Below, one piece after another: positions 37,491 to 46,971 of a stretch of 64,000 bases of DNA. Under the pieces are notes generated by a model. That model saw only the letters and a program-made list of their open reading frames with translations, had not been told where the DNA came from and ran no database searches. How positions within the stretch are numbered: position 1 is the first letter of the stretch; each line of letters opens with the position of its first letter. This DNA is from an uncultured Aquimarina sp. (lineage in GTDB: Bacteria; Bacteroidota; Bacteroidia; Flavobacteriales; Flavobacteriaceae), in contig CANMSL010000005.1 in NCBI GenBank assembly GCA_947500505.1, positions 271,757 to 335,756 on the forward strand, in the 5' to 3' direction. A program made the translations under genes and the position numbers.

Positions 37491-38123
37491 ATGAAGAAAA
37501 CGGAATTAGATCTAACTACCTGGAATAGAAAAGAGCACTATGAATTCTTTAGTAGTTTTGATGAACCGTTTTTTGGGATTGTATCTACTGTTGATTTTAC
37601 AAAAGGTTATCGAATAATTAAAGATCGTGGCTATTCATATTTTCTGTACTATTTGCACAAGGCTATAAAAGCAGCCAATGAAATAGAACCTTTTCGGTAT
37701 CGAATAGAAGAAGGTAAAGTGTTTATTTATGATCAGATCCATGCTTCTCCGACTATCGGAAGAGAAGATCATACTTTTGGTTTTTCTTTTATAGAGTTCG
37801 ATGAGGACTTTTCTGTTTTTCAGGCAAACGCTCATTTAGAAATAGAGGATGTTAGAAATTCTGTTGGATTGCGACATACTGACAATGCCAAACGACTGGA
37901 TAGTTTACATATTTCTTCCATTCCCTGGTATAACTTTACAGGAATATCTCATGCCAGACATTTTCAATATCTGGATAGTGTGCCAAAAATTTCTTTCGGA
38001 AAATACACTAAGGAGAGAGACAAAATTTATCTACCTATATCCATTCATGTACATCATGCATTAATGGATGGCTATCACGTAGGCTTATATCTAGAAAGGT
38101 TTCAGGAATTGCTTAATGCATAG
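37491..38123 (+). CDS. Chloramphenicol acetyltransferase-like O-acetyltransferase
   Basis: Trimeric acetyl-CoA-dependent enzyme of the CAT fold, 210 residues. The active-site motif HHALMDG is at residues about 186-192, and the N-terminal KTELDLTTWNRKEHYEFF is a typical opening. Family members include true chloramphenicol resistance enzymes and chromosomal homologues with other targets; which applies here is not determined. There is no mobile element nearby, which argues for an ancient chromosomal copy. It follows the HAD gene without a gap. Confidence 0.9.
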   Translation: MKKTELDLTTWNRKEHYEFFSSFDEPFFGIVSTVDFTKGYRIIKDRGYSYFLYYLHKAIKAANEIEPFRYRIEEGKVFIYDQIHASPTIGREDHTFGFSFIEFDEDFSVFQANAHLEIEDVRNSVGLRHTDNAKRLDSLHISSIPWYNFTGISHARHFQYLDSVPKISFGKYTKERDKIYLPISIHVHHALMDGYHVGLYLERFQELLNA

Positions 38124-38157
38124 AAAAATACAAGATAACTCCTGTTCTCAATATTGA

Positions 38158-38748
38158 TTATATAATTTTTCCTAATTCGGCAACATCACCAGCTTGCAGC
38201 TTGTTCAGTCGAATATTTCCAACTCTCACCCTAATTAAACGTAGTGTAGGAAACCCGACTGCAGATGTCATTTTTCGTACTTGTCTGAACTTGCCTTCTG
38301 TTAACGTTATAGAAACCCAACTGGTGGGGCCGTGCCTCTTGTCTCTGATTCTTTTTGACCGTTCGGGAAAATCAGGAACTTTTGTTATTTTAAAAGCCCT
38401 ACAGGGATTAGTTAGGTACTTTTTTCCGTCAAAACCAATTTGGACACCATTTACCAGTTTAGTCAAAGCATCTTCTGTAATATTGCCATCTACCTGCACA
38501 TAATACTCTTTTTCTATATTGCCACTACAGATGTGATTACTTGTTTTACCATCTGTAGTTAATAGTAATAACCCTTCTGATTTTTCGTCTAATCTACCAA
38601 TAGCCATGATACCTACAGGAAAATTAAATAATTCCCCTAATAATTTTTTAGAATTTTGCTTTTGCCCATTATTGATAAACTGACTCAAATAACCATAGGG
38701 CTTATATATCATAAAGTGTCTATGAGCTTCTGTTATTTTATTCGACAT
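38158..38748 (-). CDS. rluE: rRNA pseudouridine synthase (RsuA/RluE type)
   Basis: Converts a specific uridine of rRNA to pseudouridine. The core motif IGRLDEKSEGLLLLT contains the catalytic Asp, and KPYGYLSQF is the typical N-terminal opening. The C-terminal region with TEGKFRQVRKM and GFPTLRLIRVRVG completes the family pattern. There is no S4 domain and the length of 196 residues agrees with the RluE subgroup, though RsuA/RluB cannot be fully excluded. Confidence 0.88.
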   Translation of the reverse strand: MSNKITEAHRHFMIYKPYGYLSQFINNGQKQNSKKLLGELFNFPVGIMAIGRLDEKSEGLLLLTTDGKTSNHICSGNIEKEYYVQVDGNITEDALTKLVNGVQIGFDGKKYLTNPCRAFKITKVPDFPERSKRIRDKRHGPTSWVSITLTEGKFRQVRKMTSAVGFPTLRLIRVRVGNIRLNKLQAGDVAELGKII

Positions 38749-39258
38749 TACTAACTAATTTTTTACACTTTATTAGGTCATTCCACACCACCAAATGTAG
38801 TCATTGTGAGACTGTATATAAAAATTTTTATTTTACTGAAATTCAATTTATTTTCTTTAATCAACCTGTTTTTAAAAGAAGAACCTTCTTTAGAAAGAAG
38901 TCTATAGATCCGTAAAGCACTAAAAAAATATAATAAGTTTTTTATAAATGCTATTGTCTGTTGAAATGAAAAATTTTGTAAAGAGAAGATAATTTATTGA
39001 AATTTTATATAATATCAGGGTAACAAAATTTAGTAATAACTCAAATAAGTGACTTGAATTAGTTAATTTAACATAGATCATCTATCTTTGTACTAAATAA
39101 GTACATATTGATTACTATATTATAATTTTGTACTTAGTCGTTGTAACCACTGGGTTAATTGTTCGGTAAATCAATCTTCTAGTATTGTCATTTTCCAATT
39201 ATTCGTTTAGTATTCCGATGACAATTGATGTTTAACAAATTAATTAGAGATATACTGA
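38749..39258. other. Long non-coding leader upstream of the cold-shock-domain gene
   Basis: About 510 AT-rich bases with no credible gene. Near the end, an 8-base inverted repeat ATTGTCAT (39184-39191) and ATGACAAT (39218-39225) lies 33 bases before the cold-shock-domain start and could fold in the mRNA leader. Confidence 0.5.
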
Positions 39259-39708
39259 ATGGCAAAATCACAACAGACTTTTAGCAAGATTGAAAAAGAA
39301 AAAAAGAAATTAAAGAAACGCGAGGAAAAGCAGAAAAGAAAAGAAGAACGTAGAGCTAATTCAAAAAAAGGTAGTGGTTTCGATATGATGATTGCTTATG
39401 TTGATGAAAATGGTCACCTTACAGACACCCCACCAGATCCTTCGAAAAAGAAAAAAGTAAAAGCTGAGAATATAGAAATTGGTATTCCGAAAAAGGAACA
39501 CGTAGAAGAAGATCCGATTAAAAAAGGGAAAGTAGCTTTTTTTAATGATTCAAAGGGATATGGCTTTATCACTGAGCAAGAATCTCAGGAAAAATTTTTC
39601 GTACACGCAAATGGCTTGATGCAAGAGATTAGAGAAGGGGATAAGGTACAGTTCGAATTAGAAATGGGAATGAAGGGGTTAAACGCGGTTAGAGTTAAGA
39701 AAATTTAG
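39259..39708 (+). CDS. Cold-shock-domain protein with basic coiled N-terminal region
   Basis: Nucleic-acid-binding protein, 149 residues. Residues about 1-37 are a highly charged lysine/glutamate helix (KKKLKKREEKQKRKEERRA), residues 38-90 are a linker, and the last 65 form a cold-shock domain with KGKVAFFNDSKGYGFI and FFVHAN, keeping the aromatic RNP1/RNP2 residues. Function in RNA chaperoning or ribosome biogenesis is inferred from the family. It has a long leader and a strong terminator. Confidence 0.9.
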   Translation: MAKSQQTFSKIEKEKKKLKKREEKQKRKEERRANSKKGSGFDMMIAYVDENGHLTDTPPDPSKKKKVKAENIEIGIPKKEHVEEDPIKKGKVAFFNDSKGYGFITEQESQEKFFVHANGLMQEIREGDKVQFELEMGMKGLNAVRVKKI

Positions 39709-39731
39709 GTTTTATAAACTTCGAAATATTT

Positions 39732-39769
39732 AAAAAGCATTTGCAGATATTGACTGCAAATGCTTTTTT
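39732..39769. terminator. Terminator between cold-shock-domain and MBL genes
   Basis: A 15-base-pair perfect stem (AAAAAGCATTTGCAG, 39732-39746, with 39754-39768) and 7-base loop followed by T residues; convergent genes on both sides. Confidence 0.9.
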
Positions 39770-39773
39770 GATT

Positions 39774-40580
39774 TTAGTTCATATCGGGATACCAATCCAG
39801 TTGAACAACTTTAATTTCAGAATTCCCTTTATTTACAATTTCTTTAAACTTTGAAACGTCACTTAGTCCTTCTGTCCCTCTATAATGATAAGGATATATC
39901 TCATTTGGTTGAAATGCCAATACGGCATCTGCAGCACTTTCCACGGTCATAGTATAAGGAAGATTCATGCATACAAAAGCTTTATCTATATTTTTTAAAG
40001 ATCTCATTTCAGGGATATCCTCTGTGTCTCCGGAGAAATACAAGCGTTCATCTCCTAAAGTAATCACATATCCATTACCACGACCTTTTGCATGAAATTT
40101 CAGAGCTTCCTCTCGAAGGTTGTACATTGGTATGGCTTCAATTGTTATTCCTTCAATATCTTTTGTTTCTCCATTATTAATAATCACCAGTTTTTCCGTG
40201 TAGTTTGCCGGAAGTTTTTCTGCAACTGCTTGTGGAACTATAAGTTTTGAATCCGAAAGGTCTAGGCTATCTAGTGTTTCTATATTCATATGATCTCCGT
40301 GAATATCGGTAATAAGAACAAGGTCAGGGAGTTTTTGGTTTTGGAAAGCCTCGGCACCTCCTGTAGGATCCAGATAGATAGTCTTCCCTTTATACTCCAA
40401 CACGGTTGTAGCGTGCTGAATCGGAATGATTTTTAGGTCAGAAACAGGTTTTTCTACTGACTCTTCATTAGTTACAGTTTCTTCTAGTGTTTTTTCAGCA
40501 GTAGTTTCTTCTTTTTTAGCTTCTTTACAACTAAATAGAGAAATGCTAAAAACAAATAACATTAGGGTACATGATTTCAT
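39774..40580 (-). CDS. MBL-fold metallo-hydrolase lipoprotein
   Basis: Exported metal-dependent hydrolase, 268 residues. The lipoprotein signal ends at FSC; a Glu/Lys-rich tether follows. The metallo-beta-lactamase core has IHGDHMN (metal HxDH), YLDPTGG and YFSGDTEDIPE. The pattern resembles the UPF0173/UlaG-like group, with the substrate unknown. It is 69 bases downstream of the TauE gene on the same strand. Confidence 0.88.
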   Translation of the reverse strand: MKSCTLMLFVFSISLFSCKEAKKEETTAEKTLEETVTNEESVEKPVSDLKIIPIQHATTVLEYKGKTIYLDPTGGAEAFQNQKLPDLVLITDIHGDHMNIETLDSLDLSDSKLIVPQAVAEKLPANYTEKLVIINNGETKDIEGITIEAIPMYNLREEALKFHAKGRGNGYVITLGDERLYFSGDTEDIPEMRSLKNIDKAFVCMNLPYTMTVESAADAVLAFQPNEIYPYHYRGTEGLSDVSKFKEIVNKGNSEIKVVQLDWYPDMN

Positions 40581-40649
40581 TTCATTTGGTTTTAGTTATT
40601 TTACCAAGGTATTAAATGGTATCAAAATCAAAAACATTTTAATGTAAGA

Positions 40650-41405
40650 TTAACTATCTATCCATAATTTTATGGCCATAGCAATTACCATTATGATTAA
40701 AAAGATTTTAACTATTCCATCTCCTTTTTTTACAGACCACCTACTGGAAAACCATCCGCCCGTAGCATTACCAAAAGCTAATACAAAACCATAGAGATAA
40801 TCTATTTGATTATTAAAAGCAAAAACTGCCAATGCCCCTATGGTATAGATAAAAACAATTAATGCCTTTACTGCGTTAGACTTCACTAGACTCATTCTAT
40901 TAATTGTAGTTAGCGCCAAAAGAATGAAAATACCAACTCCAGCCTGAATAAATCCCCCATAAATACCAATAACGAAAAAAGCAACTATAGCAAGTACACG
41001 ATATCTACCGTGTAATCGTTCTACAAAACCTTCGAGGGTTACTTTGGGCTTAAAAACCATAAATATTACTACCAACAGCATAATTACGGCTAGTATCTTA
41101 TTAAAAATTTCACCTTTTATATTGATTGCTATTTTTGCTCCTATTATAGAACCAATCAAGGCCGATATACCAAGATAAACACTAAATATCGATGGCTGAA
41201 TCCCTTTGCTTTTAAAACCCGCTACCGATGTGATGCTCTGAATAAAAATCCCTATTCTATTAGTACCATTAGCAATTGATGGTGGCAATCCCATAAAAAT
41301 TAACATAGGTAAGGTAAGTAAAGATCCTCCTCCGGCAATGGTATTGATAACCCCAGCAATAAAGCCAACTAACATTAAGATGATAAGTAATATAATTTCA
41401 TTCAT
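40650..41405 (-). CDS. TauE/SafE family (sulfite exporter-like) permease
   Basis: Membrane protein of 251 residues with about eight helices and the family pattern AGVINTIAGGGSLLTLPML near the N-terminus and its repeat ygGFIQAGVGIFI in the second half. The family is annotated as anion exporters, including organosulfonate and sulfite; substrate here is unproven. It is divergent from the SulP gene, which raises the possibility of linked sulfur anion transport, only by position. Confidence 0.9.
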   Translation of the reverse strand: MNEIILLIILMLVGFIAGVINTIAGGGSLLTLPMLIFMGLPPSIANGTNRIGIFIQSITSVAGFKSKGIQPSIFSVYLGISALIGSIIGAKIAINIKGEIFNKILAVIMLLVVIFMVFKPKVTLEGFVERLHGRYRVLAIVAFFVIGIYGGFIQAGVGIFILLALTTINRMSLVKSNAVKALIVFIYTIGALAVFAFNNQIDYLYGFVLAFGNATGGWFSSRWSVKKGDGIVKIFLIIMVIAMAIKLWIDS

Positions 41406-41602
41406 TGGGTTGTATTACCATTCAAAAATAACTAAATCTAAAAAATACAAAGGCTTTTTCTAATTCATTTAGTTTAAATTATTAAACTATTGTAGATTTA
41501 CAGTACCAATAAAAAAATAATAAAGTCAAAACATTACCGAAAATATTTCCCATTTTAGAATCCTTAAAGAGGTATAAAAAAGCGACTTTTGTTGTAGATG
41601 CG

Positions 41603-43267
41603 ATGGCAGGTGTTACCGTCGGCGTAATTCTCATCCCTCAGGCAATTGCCTATGCATTGTTAATGGGTACGCCACCCATTTATGGACTCTATGCCTGTTT
41701 GATCCCGTTACTATTATACGCTGTATTTGGTACATCCAGACAATTAAGTATTGGTCCTGTAGCCGTTACTGCTATTTTAGTAATGAGTGGAGTAAGCCAG
41801 ATTGCTGTTCCGTTTACACCAGAATTTGTGAGTTTAGTAATTTTTTCAGGATTATTGATTGGATTATTACAAATACTCTTGAGTCTTTTAAGAATGGGGT
41901 TTTTAGTAAATCTTATTTCTCAGCCCGTAATTTCAGGATTCATTTCGGCAGCAGCAATTATTATTATTGTATCACAACTAAGTGAATCGTTAGGAATCAA
42001 AATTCCAAGTTTTGATTATGCCCATCAATCTTTATGGTTTGTATTTCAAAATATTTCTGCTGTACATCTTATAACATTCGGAATGTGCTTTGGATCTATA
42101 ATAGTGATGCTTATTCTGAAAAAATGGAAGAGATCCTTCCCGGGAGCACTTTTTGTCCTTGTTTTAACAACATTGGTTACTATTGTCTTTGACTTAAAGA
42201 GATTAGGGCTTTCAGTGATTGAAGATGTACCTAAAGGATTACCGTCTTTTGTTATTCCGGAAATGAATTATGATTCAATGATAGCATTGATGCCATCGGT
42301 GCTAACGGTAACTTTTATAGGATATGTAGGAAGTATTGGAATTGCCAAATCTTTAGAAATGAAGAACAGAGATCATATCGTAAGACCGAATCAGGAATTA
42401 CTCGCACTGGGAATTGCAAAAGTTATTGGTTCATTTTTCCAGGCGATACCTTCCTCCGGCAGTTATAGTAGATCTGCAATTAATGATGAAGCAGGAGGAA
42501 AAACTACTGTATCATCTATAATCACGGTATTAATGGTTATTATATCATTACTATTTCTAACTCCATTTTTTTACTACATACCCAAAGCCGTTTTGGCTGC
42601 TATCATATTGGTGTCGGTTTTTGGATTAATCAACTTTAGTGAAGCAAAGTATCTTCTAAAACTTAGAAGAAGAGAGTTTATCACAATGTTTATGACTTTC
42701 GTCGGGACTCTGGTATTTGGCGTAGAAAAAGGTATTTTTATTGGTGTAATACTTTCTTACGTTTTCCTACAATATTATAGCGCAAGGCCTCATATTGCAG
42801 AACTGGTTCATATTCCTAATACCAACTATTATCGTAATATAAATAGATTTCCGGAAGCTAAACGATCCTTGCAGTATTTGATAATACGGTTTGATGATCA
42901 ATTATATTTTGCGAATACTAATTATTTCAAAGAAGCAATCCTGAGCTATATAGAAAAACGGAATCCTTTACCAAAGTTCTTGATTTTGGATAGTACCAAT
43001 ATTCATGATATTGATAGTACAGGATTGCATGTGCTAGAAGATATTCATAGGTTTTTAGAAGAGTCTGGAGTTCAACTACTAATTTCGGGTACTATTGGTC
43101 CTGTAAGAGATTTTTTAAAAAGATCAGGGTTTACCGATACGTTAGGGAAACAGCATAATTTTTTGAATATTGAAGATGCTGTGAGATATACAGAGAATAA
43201 AAAAGTACGTAAGAAGTTGATAGAAGTTGCAGGACAGCACAATAAGAAACGATCTTTTCTGGATTAG
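41603..43267 (+). CDS. SulP family inorganic anion transporter
   Basis: Membrane permease for sulfate, bicarbonate or related anions, with about ten to twelve helices and a C-terminal STAS domain (ILDSTNIHDIDSTGLHVLE, residues about 460-490). The stretch MAGVTVGVILIPQAIAYALL lies at the very start, but SulP proteins normally have a further 25 or so cytoplasmic residues. The in-frame bases upstream (41528-41602) do encode such a leader (LPKIFPILESLKRYKK), yet contain no ATG, GTG or TTG, and an in-frame TAA lies at 41510-41512. So the start is either the ATG at 41603 or a rare ATA/ATT codon. The ATG start is used here. Confidence 0.85.
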   Translation: MAGVTVGVILIPQAIAYALLMGTPPIYGLYACLIPLLLYAVFGTSRQLSIGPVAVTAILVMSGVSQIAVPFTPEFVSLVIFSGLLIGLLQILLSLLRMGFLVNLISQPVISGFISAAAIIIIVSQLSESLGIKIPSFDYAHQSLWFVFQNISAVHLITFGMCFGSIIVMLILKKWKRSFPGALFVLVLTTLVTIVFDLKRLGLSVIEDVPKGLPSFVIPEMNYDSMIALMPSVLTVTFIGYVGSIGIAKSLEMKNRDHIVRPNQELLALGIAKVIGSFFQAIPSSGSYSRSAINDEAGGKTTVSSIITVLMVIISLLFLTPFFYYIPKAVLAAIILVSVFGLINFSEAKYLLKLRRREFITMFMTFVGTLVFGVEKGIFIGVILSYVFLQYYSARPHIAELVHIPNTNYYRNINRFPEAKRSLQYLIIRFDDQLYFANTNYFKEAILSYIEKRNPLPKFLILDSTNIHDIDSTGLHVLEDIHRFLEESGVQLLISGTIGPVRDFLKRSGFTDTLGKQHNFLNIEDAVRYTENKKVRKKLIEVAGQHNKKRSFLD

Positions 43268-43313
43268 TTGTTATTATACGTGTTCTATAATACTAAAGAA
43301 CTAAAGTTCGTTT

Positions 43314-43718
43314 TTAAGATTTGGAAACTTCAGGTTTCTCATTAATTTTTTCTATAGAAATGATTTTCGCACGGCTATAGCCTCCAAATACTAAACGTTT
43401 AATTTGAAAATCAAATGTAATGGTATAGTTCTTTTCTATCATTTTTATTGGACTTTCCGGATGTAGTTTACTGAAATCTTTTAAATTTACATAAATCCAG
43501 TCATTGTTTCTTATTGCAGTTTTTAGGAATACTCTTCTTCTTTTTAGAATTAAAGATTCAAAAGAATATCTGAAAAAATCATTCTGTCCTATATCGATTA
43601 ATTTATACTTGATTGTGGAGGTTCCTCTAATGATTTCCGGATGAGTAATTTGGTATCTCAATAAAACGAGAACAAAGCATAACGCTAATGTTATTATAAT
43701 AAATAGTAAAATTTTCAT
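43314..43718 (-). CDS. Hypothetical membrane-anchored protein
   Basis: Not recognised. A single N-terminal hydrophobic helix (residues about 2-22) is followed by a 110-residue soluble, probably beta-rich domain rich in Lys and Arg. Length is 134 residues. It is 18 bases downstream of the carboxypeptidase-regulatory-like gene and likely co-transcribed. Confidence 0.7.
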   Translation of the reverse strand: MKILLFIIITLALCFVLVLLRYQITHPEIIRGTSTIKYKLIDIGQNDFFRYSFESLILKRRRVFLKTAIRNNDWIYVNLKDFSKLHPESPIKMIEKNYTITFDFQIKRLVFGGYSRAKIISIEKINEKPEVSKS

Positions 43719-43736
43719 GTATAATTGTTAGTAATA

Positions 43737-44702
43737 CTATTTCTCATACACGTACATTTTTATACCCATACCATAATTCATAAATCCTTTCTGAATTAAA
43801 ATATTGTTTTCACTATATTTTTCGTCAAAACGTTGCCACGTGCGATTTTTAAAGAATATTCTTCGAGTAAAAGTTAGATTGCCATCTATTTTATCCGTAA
43901 AAGGCAGTAAGGGTCTAAAAGTGGTAGAGACTTTTACAATTCCTTTGCGTGTTTCTACTTCGTGATATTTTTTAGTATGTTGTAATTTTCCTTCCTTATC
44001 GGTATATCCTAAAACCTGAATGGAAATAAATATCCCATTTTTAGGTATAAAAACTTTATACTCAGAAATATCAAGTTCAAAATTGGTTTTATCCTTATTG
44101 GTGATCCTGAAAATAATATCTTCACCAGACAACCTTCTACCAGGAATACCATTATTATTTTTATAGAATTGCATTTTAAAAAGCGTAGAAAAAGACTGTT
44201 TTTTTCCGGAAGCAGATCCTCTTGCAGATTCCATCATTACTGGTAAATAGACCGAAGCTATTTTTGTCGATTTCAAGGGATCTCTTGGAAAAAATACGGC
44301 TATTTCAGATTCCACTGTAGGTAACCAACATCTAAAATAGTCATTGTGTATTTTAGAATTCTTTTTCTTTGCTTTGTACTTACCAAGATTTTCGGCTTTA
44401 ACAACTACTTCTTGAAGTTCTGCGATGTCCGTTACTAAAAGAATAGGATTAGACAAGTTTTTTGTAGCTAAAGCCTTTTCTTTATATCCAAGTGCTGTAA
44501 TATAAATTGAATCAATGTCTTTATACCTTTTTTGTAAAAACTGAAAAACACCATCAGAATCGGCAAACAATCCATTCCCATTACCAAATGAAATAGTAGC
44601 GTAGGATATGGGGAATTTTTCTATAGAATCCTGTACCCTAAAAGATTGGGCATAAATCCCTTTAAAAGTCAATAATAATAGTACGGGGAATACTTTTTTC
44701 AT
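43737..44702 (-). CDS. Secreted protein with carboxypeptidase-like regulatory domain
   Basis: A 321-residue exported protein (signal peptide ending near IYAQ). Residues about 20-95 are a carboxypeptidase regulatory-like beta-sandwich (FRVQDSIEKFPISYATISFG, ITALGYKEK). The rest, with RDPLKSTKIASVYLPVM and LSGEDIIFRITN, resembles the C-terminal part of other flavobacterial proteins of this kind, with no known role. No TonB plug or barrel is present. Confidence 0.82.
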   Translation of the reverse strand: MKKVFPVLLLLTFKGIYAQSFRVQDSIEKFPISYATISFGNGNGLFADSDGVFQFLQKRYKDIDSIYITALGYKEKALATKNLSNPILLVTDIAELQEVVVKAENLGKYKAKKKNSKIHNDYFRCWLPTVESEIAVFFPRDPLKSTKIASVYLPVMMESARGSASGKKQSFSTLFKMQFYKNNNGIPGRRLSGEDIIFRITNKDKTNFELDISEYKVFIPKNGIFISIQVLGYTDKEGKLQHTKKYHEVETRKGIVKVSTTFRPLLPFTDKIDGNLTFTRRIFFKNRTWQRFDEKYSENNILIQKGFMNYGMGIKMYVYEK

Positions 44703-45112
44703 AGTAGGTAAGGGGGAATTAAATCGGGTATTAAATTAATAAAAATAAATTAAAGCAATACTCAAACAAACTAAACGGATAACGTTTTAAATTTTTCATC
44801 ATTGTGTAATTGATTTAACATCATCAAAAAGAAAGCCAAAATAACGGGCAATTTATTCGTAAAGAGTTTTTAAAGAATAACATCACACTCATATAACATT
44901 AATCATATAGTTTGGACTAACCGAATACAGATATAAAATTGTCTATAAAGAGATTTCAAATCCATTGAAAAAAAACATGAATTCAAATCCGTGAAGTAAA
45001 AGATCAAGTAAAAACAGAAATTTCCAGAGTTGATTATTCCAGAAAAAACATTCAGTATCTACGAGGTGATACGGAGATAAAATTAAAGAGTTGATCTTTC
45101 ATAATCTGATGA
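44703..45112. other. Non-coding region with a possible gene relic
   Basis: About 410 bases with no full gene. Rightward, 44980-45092 can be read with one frame change as FKSIEKKHEFKSV then EVKDQVKTEISRVDYSRKN, ending LKS stop, and GATTTCAAATCC and GAATTCAAATCC occur close together. This may be a decayed short gene, but evidence is weak. Confidence 0.3.
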
Positions 45113-45559
45113 TTATTCAATTTTTATGTAATGTTCAGATAGCGAATATTGTCCTTTTTTATCCACTGCAATTTGTTGATAAGAATTTTTATCCATCACT
45201 AGCTCAAATTTAAAAACCTGAGTTGTATCTACAATTTTCATCATGGATCCAGAGGCATATTCTAACCTTTCTTCTAGCATATTACCTTTTATTGAATAAG
45301 ATCCATAGCCAAACCACTCATTATTATCAGCAGGATCGAATCTGGTCCACATTACTTTTCCTTTACTATACATTTTTACTTGTCGATATCCGTTCGTATT
45401 AAAAATAGTGTCTGATACCTGGTTATTATCATATAATAATTGATATTGTAAATTCCATACTCCTTCTAGCTTGTAAACATCAACAGGAGGAGTAGTTTTG
45501 ATAAGATTGAACGTAGATGTAGAATATAAGCCAATTAGAATCAATAAAAAGATTTTCAT
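45113..45559 (-). CDS. Secreted lipocalin-like protein
   Basis: A 148-residue protein with a signal peptide (MKIFLLILIGLYSTSTF). The mature part shows the flavobacterial lipocalin-like pattern: LEGVWNLQYQLLYDN near the start, TNGYRQVKMYSKGKVMW in the middle and beta-strand-rich sequence to the end. Ligand binding is inferred from the family only. It stands alone. Confidence 0.72.
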   Translation of the reverse strand: MKIFLLILIGLYSTSTFNLIKTTPPVDVYKLEGVWNLQYQLLYDNNQVSDTIFNTNGYRQVKMYSKGKVMWTRFDPADNNEWFGYGSYSIKGNMLEERLEYASGSMMKIVDTTQVFKFELVMDKNSYQQIAVDKKGQYSLSEHYIKIE

Positions 45560-45798
45560 AATAGCGCAATTTATGTTTTGAATCTTAATAAGTTACGAAA
45601 ATTTTATGAGATTTTTTTAATTTTCAAATGGCTTTATAATTTCTTTGGCAAAGATTGTGAATAAGAATTTAATAACATATAAAGTAAGGGAATAAAAGAG
45701 TTAATCATAAAACCTACATTTGGAACTTGATAATACCTGAGTTTGATGCTCCATAAGACCATTGGAAATCATTTTAAAAACTCTAAACACGAACCAAT

Positions 45799-45987
45799 AT
45801 GACAGAGTATGTATTGCTAACCGAAGATCAGACTTATTTTGTAGAATATCTTATAGGAGAATTAGTTTTATCCCGAAGCATCAGTGAAGCAATGAAGTTT
45901 AACGATGAGCATCTTGCTTTGAAGTTTAAAAAGATGTTACATAACTCGTGCAAGCTTACAACTAGTGTAAATACTTATATTGGCTGA
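45799..45987 (+). CDS. Hypothetical small protein
   Basis: Not recognised. A 62-residue product, MTEYVLLTEDQTYF and SISEAMKFNDEHLA, with soluble helix-forming composition and no membrane segment or signal. Start is ATG after a purine-rich stretch. It lies between a leftward secreted protein and OmpA gene. Codon use is similar to its neighbours, but evidence that it is expressed is thin. Confidence 0.5.
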   Translation: MTEYVLLTEDQTYFVEYLIGELVLSRSISEAMKFNDEHLALKFKKMLHNSCKLTTSVNTYIG

Positions 45988-46081
45988 GTTTTAATAACAA
46001 TTAAAAAAAATAACGTAAAGATATTGTAGAAAGGCTCAAAGCAATATTGCATAGATACCGGATACATGATGTAATAAAAAT

Positions 46082-46118
46082 AAAAAGGGGATGTGTTGTT
46101 TAAACACATCCCCTTTTT
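46082..46118. terminator. Terminator after OmpA gene (and the small upstream gene)
   Basis: A 16-base-pair stem AAAAAGGGGATGTGTT (46082-46097) with its complement (46103-46118) and 5-base loop; A and T tails flank both sides, so it can serve both strands. Confidence 0.9.
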
Positions 46119-46137
46119 CGTGAAACTATTTTTTTTC

Positions 46138-46971
46138 TTAATTTGAAGATAACATTGCAAAGAACTTATCTAAATTAGGTAATAATACGATTCTGGTGCG
46201 TCTGTTGATTGCCATATTCTCTTCAGAATTGTTTTCAACTAATGGCTGGTAGCTACTTCTTCCAGAAGCAATTAATTTTGAAGGATCTACACTATACTTA
46301 TTTTGCAATAATCTAGTAATAGATGTAGCTCTTTTTACACTCAAATCCCAGTTATCTTCTAAAGCAGGAGTACTAATCGTTCTCGGATCCGTATGCCCTT
46401 CGATCATTACGTCTAGACTTGGTTCGGAATTGATTACTTGAGCAAGTTTTTCTAAAACATCATTTGCTTTGTTACTAACTCTATAACTCCCACTATTAAA
46501 TAACATTTTATCAGAAATGGAAATCATTACTACGGTATTTTCAATATCGATAGAAATGTCCTCGTCTTCTTTTAAGCTGTCATCTAAAGAGCTTTTCAAA
46601 TTATGTGAAACAGCAAGATTCATCGAATCCTCAAGAGTTCTGGCACCCTGAAGTTTTTCAGGATCCACTTGTGCCAATGTTTGTTTCATCTTTTCTTTAG
46701 TGTTGTTTGAGATTACAGCTAGGTTATCTACCATTACCATTTTCTCATCATTAGAATCTCTTAAAGAATTAATCTTTGCATTATAATCTGCTACTCTGGC
46801 TTCGATTTTTGCAAATTTAGATTCTAGTTCTTCCTTTTCTACAGTGGTTTTCTGCAATGTACTTCGGGTATTGTTTAGATCCTCCTCTAGAGCGAGATAT
46901 TTCTTTTTAGATACACAAGAGGTGGTCATCAAAGCCCCCGATAGTACAATTAATGTGATTACTTTTTTCAT
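46138..46971 (-). CDS. OmpA-family lipoprotein
   Basis: Peptidoglycan-binding envelope lipoprotein, 277 residues. The signal ends at MTTSC; residues about 25-110 form a coiled coil (LEEDLNNTRSTLQKT, then KEELESKFAKIEARV). The C-terminal OmpA domain starts near residue 150, with MLFNSGSYRV, IEGHTDPRTI (binding Asp) and NRRTRIVLLP. This layout is shared by MotB-like and OmpA-like anchors. It may tie the outer membrane to the wall. Upstream lies a non-coding region shared with the M23 gene. Confidence 0.92.
   Translation of the reverse strand: MKKVITLIVLSGALMTTSCVSKKKYLALEEDLNNTRSTLQKTTVEKEELESKFAKIEARVADYNAKINSLRDSNDEKMVMVDNLAVISNNTKEKMKQTLAQVDPEKLQGARTLEDSMNLAVSHNLKSSLDDSLKEDEDISIDIENTVVMISISDKMLFNSGSYRVSNKANDVLEKLAQVINSEPSLDVMIEGHTDPRTISTPALEDNWDLSVKRATSITRLLQNKYSVDPSKLIASGRSSYQPLVENNSEENMAINRRTRIVLLPNLDKFFAMLSSN

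Noticed and set aside
37491..38123. Acquired chloramphenicol resistance gene
   Set aside because: The fold and HHxxxDG motif fit, but there is no mobile element or base-composition break; chromosomal homologues with other roles are common.
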